From positions 1-7,387 of the forward strand of contig DAOVMN010000104.1 in assembly GCA_030630685.1 (NCBI GenBank): a stretch of DNA of 7,387 nucleotides, written 5' to 3'. Below, piece by piece: positions 1 through 6,800 of the stretch (the first letter of the stretch is position 1; every line of letters begins with the position of its first letter). The translations under genes and the position numbers were made by a program. The DNA is from Thermoplasmata archaeon (GTDB taxonomy: Archaea > Thermoplasmatota > DAOVMN01). Under the pieces are notes generated by a model that saw nothing but the letters and a program-made list of their open reading frames with translations, did no database searches and had not been told where the DNA came from.

Positions 1-1
1 T

Positions 2-481
2 AATGGACTCCAAAATATCGTTGTGCTCTCCGGACATGCTGGAAGGTCGCACATGATGGCACTCCGCCTTGCCGCCCACAGGCTTATCGAGTGCTTTGCA
101 CTCAATCGCAGTAAGAACAAGTTCTTACACCTCATCGGGACCAAGGGATACGGCCACCTGAGGATCATGGTGCTCTCTGACTACGATATCGCCTACACAG
201 AACTGGGGAAGGAGTTCCCTGCCACGGACGGTCATGCAGGAGAGTTAGAGACCTCCAGGGTCCTGGCAATCCGGCCCGATCTGGTGAAAGGGAGGAGCCC
301 GCCTACCCATCCCGAGTTCCCGCAATATCGCATCATTTCCGATGCTGAGAGATACTTCCCAACCGGTATCATGGGCGATCCCAAGCCCGCCACGGCAGAG
401 AAAGGGCGGAAGGCGAACGAGAGGATCGTGAAGGAGCTTGCCCAGCTCATATTGGAGATGGTGGAGGGGAACGAGGATTAG
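2..481 (+). CDS. Creatininase-family metal-dependent amidohydrolase, C-terminal part (5' end outside window)
   Basis: The reading frame is open from base 2, so the gene begins before the window; the first GTG (23) and ATG (53) codons in this frame lie inside a conserved domain and are not credible starts. Three parts match the creatininase fold. The opening NGLQNIVVLSGHAGRSH corresponds to the family's GxxNIVxxNGHGGN strand and loop. GHAGELETS (nt 230-256) is the hallmark HAG-x-x-ETS metal/active-site motif. GIMGDPKPATAEKG near the end is the family's conserved C-terminal GxxGDPxxAT segment. Members are cytosolic hydrolases of cyclic or linear C-N bonds: creatininase, the archaeal formamide hydrolase ArfB of riboflavin/F420 synthesis, and the mycofactocin enzyme MftE. 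The visible part cannot tell these apart; ArfB is attractive for an archaeon but unproven. About 160 residues remain of a usual 230-260. The downstream gene has its own promoter, so no operon with pyr is implied. Confidence 0.88.
   Translation, partial: NGLQNIVVLSGHAGRSHMMALRLAAHRLIECFALNRSKNKFLHLIGTKGYGHLRIMVLSDYDIAYTELGKEFPATDGHAGELETSRVLAIRPDLVKGRSPPTHPEFPQYRIISDAERYFPTGIMGDPKPATAEKGRKANERIVKELAQLILEMVEGNED
89..128 (+). repeat. Two adjacent perfect inverted repeats inside the creatininase-family gene
   Basis: The first is GAGTGC-TTT-GCACTC (89-103), a 6-bp stem with a three-base loop. Seven bases later comes GTAAGAAC-AA-GTTCTTAC (111-128), perfect 8-base arms that could fold in RNA as a 7-bp stem with a four-base CAAG loop. 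Both lie in coding sequence encoding a variable-looking stretch between the SGHAG motif and the next strand. They may be chance, since one such 8-base-arm repeat in a window this size is not rare, but two in tandem are less expected. No function is assigned. Confidence 0.5.
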
Positions 482-508
482 GTAATGAGAAAGAACTATC
501 GAAGAACC

Positions 509-528
509 TGAAAGAAACCATTAAATAT
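509..528 (+). promoter_or_regulatory. Archaeal promoter (purine-rich BRE plus TATA box) for the pyr operon
   Basis: A purine-rich run (GAAAGAAA, 510-517) lies just upstream of TTAAATAT (521-528). This matches the archaeal arrangement of a transcription factor B recognition element followed by a TATA box. The TATA box ends 23 bases before the ATG at 552, so initiation about 25 bases downstream of the box centre would fall at or next to the start codon, giving a leaderless mRNA. The bases between box and ATG are C-rich with no Shine-Dalgarno sequence, which supports this. The same geometry recurs before the gene at 3846. Confidence 0.7.
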
Positions 529-551
529 CCCCCGTCCATCCCCTCACACCG

Positions 552-2240
552 ATGACCGTCATATTTCTCGGGAGGAAACTCTCGGGCAGATTCGTTATCC
601 CCTCAGGCATCCTGACCACAAAGGTCGCGATAATCGAGAGAGTCGCAGAGATGATTCCCGAGGTTGGGGTCATTACAACCAAGAGCATTGGAGTGGAACC
701 AGAGGCAGGCTACAGGGAGCCCATCCTTTGCGAGGCCTCCCCACTTAACTTCGTGAACGCGGTTGGCCTTAGGAATCCGGGAATGGATGCCCTTTATGAT
801 GAGCTGTGGGATATGAGGGAGCGCCATGAGAATGACGGTCTTTTTGATGAGAAATTCCTTATGGTCTCCATCTACGGGAAGACCGAGGAGGAGTTCCAAA
901 AGCTGGTCAAACGCCTGGCACCCGTTGCGGATGGGTTGGAACTCAATCTTTCATGCCCGCACTCCAAACCCGGGTACGGCGCGTACATAGGTTCTCATCC
1001 CGATACCACCCACACCTACACTCAGGCGGCGGTTGAAGCAGCCAGGGAGACAGGAATACCCATTTTCGTGAAGCTTACACCCAATGTCCAGGATATCGGG
1101 GCCATCGCTGAATCCGCGCTGAAAGCCGGGGCATCGGGAATAACAGCGATCAACACGGTTGGGCCAATCGGATATTGCGACCCGGTTTCCGGGGAGCCTA
1201 TTCTCACCCATGTTACCGGAGGGAAATCCGGGAGATTGATCAAGGACATCGGGGCTAAGGCCGTCCAAACTATCAGGGAACGTGTGGGCCCCTCGATTCC
1301 TATCATCGGGATGGGCGGGATCGCTTCTGCAGAGGACGTCCTTGCTTACCATGGAGCGGATCTCTTGGGCGTGGGGAGTGCCCTTGCCGGCCTTGACCTG
1401 AACGGGATAGCGGGGTTCTTCCGACAGCTCGAGTTCGACTTGCAGGAAAGGACAGACATGGCTTCCTCCCTTCTCATCGAAAGGCCACTAATGAACTATC
1501 GGAAGTTTCACATCAAGGAGATCCAGAAGATTGATGATGACCTGAGGGTCTTTGTTCTTGATGGAAAGCTTGAGTTCCTGCCAAGCCAGTTCGTTTTCCT
1601 CTGGCTTCCCGGGAAAGGTGAGAAACCCTTTTCGCCAGCATTACAGGACCCGCTTACGATTGCCATCCGGAAGCGGGGCATCCTGACATCTGAATTCTTC
1701 CGCCTAAGGAAAGGAAACAGGCTCATGGTACGGGGACCATACGGCAGAGGATTCATTCCGGACCGCTGGGAAAATGTCTTCATCCTGGCCGGAGGAACCG
1801 GAAGCGGGGCGGCATTGAGCCTTGCAAGGTCAGCCTATTCTCTGGAGAAAAGAGTAACGGTTTTCCAGGGCTCCACCTCAGAGAGGCAGGTGCTTTTCGG
1901 GAATGAATTTCGTGCTCTCGGGGAGTTTATTCCCTGCATAGACAGGGATGAGCCCGGGGAGGTTTTAAAGGTGATGAAGGAGTACCTGGACAAGAATCGG
2001 ATGCCTGAGAGCAGCATGTTCTTCAACATCGGCCCGGAAATCATGATGAAAGAAGGGATGAAAATAGAATCCCGCTTTCTTCCCGATACCGATATCTTTG
2101 CCTCGGTGGAACAGGAAACACTGTGCGGTGTCGGGCTGTGCGGCAATTGCGAGCTGAACGGCTACCGGACCTGCATCCGCGGTACCGTATTCTCACTTGC
2201 ATCCCTGAAAGAATGGCAGAACGGGGGTTTCTTAAAATGA
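552..2240 (+). CDS. pyrD-pyrK: Dihydroorotate dehydrogenase, class 1B type: PyrD catalytic and PyrK electron-transfer subunits fused in one protein
   Basis: This enzyme oxidises dihydroorotate to orotate in cytosolic UMP synthesis. Residues 1 to about 295 are a complete FMN-binding PyrD barrel: TTKS near 42-45, NAVGLRNPG (69-77), NLSCPH (132-137) with the presumed catalytic base Cys135, the FMN-lysine segment FVKLTPN (172-178), INT (200-202), and phosphate-binding IIGMGGI (251-257) and GVGSAL (273-278). Residues about 312-562 are PyrK-like: a ferredoxin-reductase FAD barrel with KPFS (358-361) and RGPYGRGF (394-401), a nucleotide-binding domain with AGGTGSG (413-419), and a 2Fe-2S cluster site CX4CX2CX7C (Cys525, 530, 533, 541). 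The two are normally separate genes of about 300 and 250 codons; here one frame is open with no stop between them. The ATG at 552 was chosen because the protein begins at the family's normal N-terminus and the promoter fits a leaderless start. The gene overlaps pyrC by four bases. Oddities are Lys358 where the FAD motif usually has Arg, and NIGP (492-495) instead of CGP. Confidence 0.94.
   Translation: MTVIFLGRKLSGRFVIPSGILTTKVAIIERVAEMIPEVGVITTKSIGVEPEAGYREPILCEASPLNFVNAVGLRNPGMDALYDELWDMRERHENDGLFDEKFLMVSIYGKTEEEFQKLVKRLAPVADGLELNLSCPHSKPGYGAYIGSHPDTTHTYTQAAVEAARETGIPIFVKLTPNVQDIGAIAESALKAGASGITAINTVGPIGYCDPVSGEPILTHVTGGKSGRLIKDIGAKAVQTIRERVGPSIPIIGMGGIASAEDVLAYHGADLLGVGSALAGLDLNGIAGFFRQLEFDLQERTDMASSLLIERPLMNYRKFHIKEIQKIDDDLRVFVLDGKLEFLPSQFVFLWLPGKGEKPFSPALQDPLTIAIRKRGILTSEFFRLRKGNRLMVRGPYGRGFIPDRWENVFILAGGTGSGAALSLARSAYSLEKRVTVFQGSTSERQVLFGNEFRALGEFIPCIDRDEPGEVLKVMKEYLDKNRMPESSMFFNIGPEIMMKEGMKIESRFLPDTDIFASVEQETLCGVGLCGNCELNGYRTCIRGTVFSLASLKEWQNGGFLK
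1444..1460 (+). promoter_or_regulatory. Possible internal ribosome-binding site and start codon at the PyrD/PyrK junction
   Basis: AGGAAAGGA (1444-1452) lies five bases before an in-frame ATG (1458-1460) that encodes Met303, just before the PyrK-like domain (MASSLLIERPLMNY). Starting here would give a free PyrK of 260 residues, about the normal length of a separate subunit. It could be a working internal start or a relic of an ancestral pyrD-pyrK gene pair whose stop codon was lost. Purine-rich runs are common in this genome's coding sequence, so chance is a real alternative. Confidence 0.3.
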
Positions 2241-3535
2241 GTGCGGTATTCAAAGAGCTCTTCCTTGGAAAAAAGGAGGTGACAATCGAGGGGGACATCA
2301 TCTTTTTAGATGGCGTGAGAAGAGGCAGGCTGAGCTTCAGCCGGGGAAACGGACTTATTCGATCGCTTGATGACAATAAAGAGGCCGATCTGGTACTGGA
2401 GGAGGGCCTCATCTTCCCGGGATTCGTGGACATTCATGTTCATGCCAGGGAGGATCCCTCAAGGAAATGGACATACAAGGAGGATTTCTCCTCGGCAGGT
2501 AAGGCGGCCCTGGCCGGTGGAGTGACCGCATTCGGGGACATGCCCAACACCCCTGATCCTCTTGTGGACGAAGAGGGGTTCAGGAAGAAACATCTACTTT
2601 CCCGGTTTGCTGGTATGGACGTGCTCCTCTACGCAGGGATCGGCCCGGACACCCGCCCGCTTCCCCACAGGGTTCCCTACAAGGTGTACATGGGAAAAAG
2701 TGTGGGAGGGCTCTTCTTCAGGAACAGGAAGGAGCTAAGGGATGCCCTTAGCAGGTACAAAGGCGAGTCGGTGAGCTTCCACTGCGAGGACCCGGATATC
2801 CTGAAGCAGAATGAAAAAAAGCTCGTACACACAGAAAGACGGCCCCCGGAAGCCGAGGTGATTGCTGTGGAAACTGCCCTCGAACTTATCGAGGAATTCA
2901 AGCTGAAAGGCAAGATATGCCATGTCTCCACCAGAGAAGCCCTCGAGCTCATCGGCAGGGCAAGAAAAAAAGGGGTCGAGGCCCAACTGGAGGCCAGCCC
3001 CCACCATCTGCTTCTTGAGGATAACGGGGACGGGATCGAATTCCCGAAATGCCTGCGAAGCACCGGGAAGGTGCCTTCGGAGGGTTTTTTCCAGGTTAAT
3101 CCGCCCATCAGGGGAAAACGGGACAGGGAAGCCCTGTTCAAGGCTTTCAAGGAGGGTAAGATCGACTACCTTGCCACGGACCATGCGCCTCATACCATTG
3201 AGGAAAAGGAGAAAGGGACGAGTGGACTTCCCCATCTGGACACCTATGGGAATGTAGTGGGCTGCCTGCTCGAGATGGGGGTTCCGCCCGAGGTTCTTGG
3301 AAAAACCATAGCATACAAGCCAGGAGAGTTCATCTCGGAATTTGGTTTTAGTTCAAGAGAAGTGAAAGTGGGGAGTTCCGCGAATCTCACCGTCCTGGTC
3401 AGGCGGGAGGAGGACATTCAAAGGGAGGGATTGTTCACAAAGGCCGGATGGAGCCCGTTTGAGGGCCGCACATTCCCCTGGAGGGTGGAGTTTACGGTTT
3501 TGGGGGGGAGGGCATGGAAAAAGGAGATTGTGTGA
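2237..3535 (+). CDS. pyrC: Dihydroorotase
   Basis: This 432-residue zinc amidohydrolase reversibly cyclises N-carbamoyl-L-aspartate to dihydroorotate, the substrate of the enzyme encoded just upstream. It has the full set of class I-type dihydroorotase motifs. The metal-binding DIHVH is at 65-69, followed by Arg71 of the H-x-R substrate-binding motif. DMPNT is at 101-105. Lys149 in KVYMG is in the position of the carboxylated lysine of the human CAD dihydroorotase domain. His182 (HCED), His229 (HVST) and Asp315 (TDHAPH) are the remaining expected metal and catalytic positions, and VNPPIR is at 287-292. Length is normal for the family. The ATG at 2237 overlaps the upstream TGA as ATGA, the usual sign of translational coupling, with a weak G-rich run (2222-2226) before it. 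The frame stays open upstream to 2123, but that extension lies within the cluster-binding PyrK coding sequence and reads as non-family sequence; an ATG at 2213 is a less likely alternative. A seven-G run near the 3' end (3502-3508) leaves a sensible C-terminus, so it is not an obvious frameshift. Confidence 0.95.
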   Translation: MSAVFKELFLGKKEVTIEGDIIFLDGVRRGRLSFSRGNGLIRSLDDNKEADLVLEEGLIFPGFVDIHVHAREDPSRKWTYKEDFSSAGKAALAGGVTAFGDMPNTPDPLVDEEGFRKKHLLSRFAGMDVLLYAGIGPDTRPLPHRVPYKVYMGKSVGGLFFRNRKELRDALSRYKGESVSFHCEDPDILKQNEKKLVHTERRPPEAEVIAVETALELIEEFKLKGKICHVSTREALELIGRARKKGVEAQLEASPHHLLLEDNGDGIEFPKCLRSTGKVPSEGFFQVNPPIRGKRDREALFKAFKEGKIDYLATDHAPHTIEEKEKGTSGLPHLDTYGNVVGCLLEMGVPPEVLGKTIAYKPGEFISEFGFSSREVKVGSSANLTVLVRREEDIQREGLFTKAGWSPFEGRTFPWRVEFTVLGGRAWKKEIV

Positions 3536-3645
3536 TTTCAATAACATGCCCAAATCAAATGCTGATGAGGGTTCCTTGAATAAAAATAAAGAGGGAGGAT
3601 GCTTCGATTTCTGTTGAGGGTCCTGTGGAGACAAATACGGGGGAT

Positions 3646-3687
3646 GTGGGGATTATCCCCACCCATTCCCTTTTCTTTTTATTTCTT
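3646..3687 (+). terminator. Terminator of the pyrD-pyrK/pyrC transcript
   Basis: Perfect 7-base arms GTGGGGA (3646-3652) and TCCCCAC (3656-3662) enclose TTA. Eight bases later a pyrimidine tract rich in T (TTTTCTTTTT then ATTTCTT, 3671-3687) follows. Archaeal termination depends mainly on T-runs, and the GC-rich hairpin adds support. It lies 110 bp after the pyrC stop and before the next promoter, so it separates the two transcription units. Confidence 0.7.
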
Positions 3688-3700
3688 GTCTGTAAAGAAT

Positions 3701-3720
3701 ATGTTAAGTAAAGTTAACAT
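3701..3720. promoter_or_regulatory. Palindromic putative operator, copy 1
   Basis: Arms ATGTTAA and TTAACAT form a perfect 7+7 inverted repeat around a 6-base centre (GTAAAG), followed by AATTCCT. A two-fold symmetric site of this size is typical for a dimeric helix-turn-helix regulator. It lies about 126 bp upstream of the start of the membrane-protein gene. The regulator is unknown. Confidence 0.55.
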
Positions 3721-3733
3721 AATTCCTAAAAAC

Positions 3734-3753
3734 ATGTTAAGTGTGGTTAACAT
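3734..3753. promoter_or_regulatory. Palindromic putative operator, copy 2
   Basis: This has the same arms as copy 1 (ATGTTAA / TTAACAT) and a partly different centre (GTGTGG), followed by AAATTCCT. The match to copy 1 continues past the palindrome through TTCCT, so the repeat unit is 27-28 bp. Centre-to-centre distance is 33 bp, close to three helical turns, which would put two bound dimers on roughly the same DNA face. The site ends 60 bp before the TATA-like box, a position that suits an activator better than a repressor blocking the promoter. Confidence 0.55.
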
Positions 3754-3802
3754 AAATTCCTGGCACCAGCATTGAAAAGTCACTGAAACGGTAATCCCTG
3801 CT

Positions 3803-3823
3803 CAAAAGGACAAATTATTTAAA
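3803..3823 (+). promoter_or_regulatory. Archaeal promoter for the DUF2339-type gene
   Basis: A purine-rich stretch (CAAAAGGACAA, 3803-3813) precedes ATTATTTAAA (3814-3823). The box ends 22 bases before the ATG at 3846, predicting a leaderless transcript. No Shine-Dalgarno sequence lies in the bases before the ATG. Spacing matches the pyr promoter almost exactly. Confidence 0.7.
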
Positions 3824-3845
3824 CAATCCCTGCACAGCCATTATC

Positions 3846-6800
3846 ATGGAAGAAAGGCAGATGACCCTTGGTCAGAGACTGGCTAACATCGAAAGGGCCC
3901 TCCATGAAATGAATCACAGACTTGCTTTTCTTGATAATGTTCAGATCCCCTTCATCTATTCAAAGCTGAGTTCGCTCGAGAGGACAGACCACCCACCGGC
4001 TGTTCGACCTTCCCAGGAAACAGCGATGGAACCACCGGCAGCCGCTGTTCGGGTCGAACCAGAGAAAGAGAGAGCAAAGGAACCCGAGGAGATGGTTGAG
4101 GAGCTGAAAGTGGAATCATCTGAGGAAGAAACAGAGGAAGCCCCTGAGGAATTTGTGCTTGATGAGGCACCAAAACCAATGCGGGCCGGGAAATTTGAAG
4201 GACGGGATAAGAAGAATATTCCCGACGAGGAAGCTCCCTCTGTGGAACAGTCAAAGGAGGCCCATGAATATGAAAGGATCCGGGTTACGTCCCTTATTCC
4301 TGAAATCTCCTACGGAGCACCTCCCGGACCGTACGAAAGCCAGGGCAGGGAAAGGAGAGATGTTAAAAAGGATGCGCTCAAGATGGAAATGGCAATCGGT
4401 GGGAAATGGTTCCAGAGGCTCGGTCTGTTCTTCATTGGCCTGGCCTTTGTCATTTTAGGATTTTATATCACGGAACTCGGACCAGAGGTGAAGGCGGCCC
4501 TTATCTTCTCAGGGGGCGGTGTGCTCCTGGTGGCAGGGGAGTACATCTACACCCACCACAAACGCATCTTCCAGAAGTACCTGTCCGCCTATGGGGTGTG
4601 GCTTGTCATGGGAGGTACGGAGATCCTGTACATCGGGGCCTGGTGGACACATTCCGAATACAAACTGATAGGTTTCGAGAATTTCATGGTGCTCATCCTG
4701 GGTATTATGGTGATGAACATCGCCTTCTCGCTGAGGCACAAGCACCCACTCATGGTCATTCAATACCTCACCACATTCTACCTTGTCTGCCTGGCCGTGC
4801 ATCTGCATTATCCCGGGCCGGATCCACAGTTTCCGACCCTTTTCCTGGTGGGTACCTCGCTTATTCTCGCAGTGGATATGCAGGTGAAGAAGAACCCGGA
4901 CAATACCACACTCACACTCGGCTATTCTTCACTTCTTCTATTCTTCCTGCTCGGTCGGACAGAGGGGACAATGCCCTATCTCTTAAGCGGTTACCTTGTC
5001 ATCCTTCTTGTGGTATCCCATCTTCACAGGGAGGTGGATGCCGTGCTTGGCTTTGGGAAGGTGCCAGACCTCTACTGGGGCTCCATGCTCGTCCTCTCCT
5101 ACCTGCATTCCCTGAACTACCTGCTTCAGGGCGGCGAAGAGAGCATATTTCCAGGGATTTTCGGACTCGTCACCATCGGGATGATCCTCACCTACTACTC
5201 CCCCACCCTTTTCCAAAAGATAGAACACTACCGCTTTGCCACCGACCTTGAGTTCTATTTCATCACCGGCGTCTTCTTCTTCCTATTCTTTACCCTGTCC
5301 CCGGATCCCTTCCTTTTCCCCATACTTTTGATCTCCGGAATCTCCATCGGGTTCTTTAATCTCAAGGCCCAAAGAATTGAAGGGCCGCGGTTGCTGAGCA
5401 CTGGTGAATACGTGGTTTTAGGACCCAGAAAGGGCGCACTGTATCTTCTGGACAACCGCACCAGATTTCATCTCTTTTTGTTACTTCTCACCATGATAAC
5501 CATCCCGGGTATCGTGGCCATGCACACCACCCCATTCATGAATGTGGTTTATATTTCTGGTTTTATTTCCACTGCCTTTGTCCTGGGCCTCATTGAATAT
5601 CGGCGTTCAGATGAGGATGCGCTTCAGACCCTCAGGAATCCTATCTATCGGGAGGACGGCAGCATCGAGATAATGGTCTTCGAGCCAAACCCTGTTTTCA
5701 TCGATCACACCCTGAGCCAGGGCCTCAAAGGAGTAATCCTGAACTTCCTAATCCTGCTTATCGCACTTTCCCTGAGGGATTCCATTCTACCATTGATCCC
5801 CTTCTTTGCCTATCTTGCGACGGTTTTCCTATTGAACCAGGAATACAGCTCCGCACTTCTCAGACAGATGCATGGGCACACCAAGGACGAACCCGGGGGC
5901 CTGGAAAGGCTCCGCAGCAGACTCAAGGAAAAATGGGAATACACGGAGGGATTCGACCAGAGGGTGATAATCCTGTTTTTGGCCGGGATCTTTGCCGTTA
6001 TGGCGGGATTGATCGTCGAGGGGATGGCCCTTTATTCCATGAGCCTGTTCCTCCTATTGGTGGTGCTTGTTCAACTGGACACGAGATACACGGGAAGGAA
6101 TGCGTTTCTCCTGAGGAAAGAAGGATCAGATGATTTCCCCGGCCTATTCAGGGATTCGGAGGGATACCTGTTGTACATCCCGTTCATCCCGCTGGTCATT
6201 TTCGGAAGACTTCACCTCCCCTGGTTCGGTCATTACGGTCCCTATCTTTTCCTCATTTCGATCCTGATAATCGAGCGCTACCTCTACCATAGATGCCAGC
6301 AGGCCATGCCCCTTCATGTGCTTTCTATTGTGGTACTCGGACTGGCCACCTCATTCGTACCCTTTGCTGGTTTCGTTTTCCTTGCGTCTGCCGGCATCCT
6401 TGCCTATCTCGATCAAAAGGAGCTCACCAGGAACCCGATACTATTCTATATCCTGCCCATTATTTTCCTGTACGTCGCCAGACTGATCGTGGCCATAAAC
6501 GGGAACGACCTTTTCCGGAACGGCCTTCCCTCGCCTCTCCCGTTAACCATAGAAGCGATAACCATCATCATCTTTCTTTATCTTAGCTGGGGTATCTATC
6601 TCAGAAATCTGGAATGGAAGGGACCCACGGAATCCGGAAGAAAGGAGGCCTATCCCGAGCTCATGGCGCTCCTTTTACTCCTCCCCGTTACCATCCCGCA
6701 GTACCATCTGGGTGTCCTGCTGATCCCTGCCGGGATTCTCTATCTTTCCCTGAGGATGAACGCACCATTCGAGAACCTTGTCTCGATGAGCATATTCATC

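Larger units (their letters stand above)
3536..3845. other. 310-bp intergenic region between pyrC and the DUF2339-type gene
   Basis: This stretch holds no convincing gene. From 3536 to about 3645 I see only a purine-rich 3' untranslated region. It is followed by a hairpin/T-tract terminator (3646-3687), an AT-rich block with two palindromic repeats (3701-3753), about 50 bp without recognised signals, and a leaderless promoter (box 3814-3823). Base composition falls visibly toward AT from 3670 onward, as expected for regulatory DNA. Confidence 0.8.

Noticed and set aside
2123..2236. A 38-residue N-terminal extension of dihydroorotase
   Set aside because: It overlaps the 2Fe-2S-binding part of the fusion in another frame, and the dihydroorotase pattern begins after Met at 2237.
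2677..3235. Two long minus-strand open frames opposite pyrC (157 and 166 codons)
   Set aside because: They lie opposite well-conserved dihydroorotase motifs, have no promoter or ribosome-binding site, and match no family I recognise.
3502..3508. Run of seven G near the 3' end of pyrC as a possible frameshift or sequencing error
   Set aside because: The frame as given continues into a family-like C-terminus (VLGGRAWKKEIV) and a normal length.
3562..3567. TGATGA resembling the C box of an archaeal C/D guide RNA
   Set aside because: No D box (CTGA) at suitable spacing and no C'/D' pair nearby.
3546..3617. 23-codon open frame just after pyrC ending in CFDFC
   Set aside because: No ribosome-binding site or promoter, low-complexity polar peptide, and length readily expected by chance.
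3599..3775. 58-codon open frame after a GGGAGG run, with an 11-residue internal repeat (NMLSKVN / NMLSVVN)
   Set aside because: It runs through the terminator hairpin, T-tract and both palindromes; the peptide repeat is just the DNA repeat read in phase because 33 bp equals 11 codons. The purine run abuts the ATG with no spacing, and the peptide matches no family I know.
4406..5251. 281-codon + strand open frame overlapping the membrane-protein gene
   Set aside because: It is rich in Arg, Pro, His and Gly with no domain pattern, and lies in another frame inside a gene with clear family motifs; an artefact of GC-rich codons.
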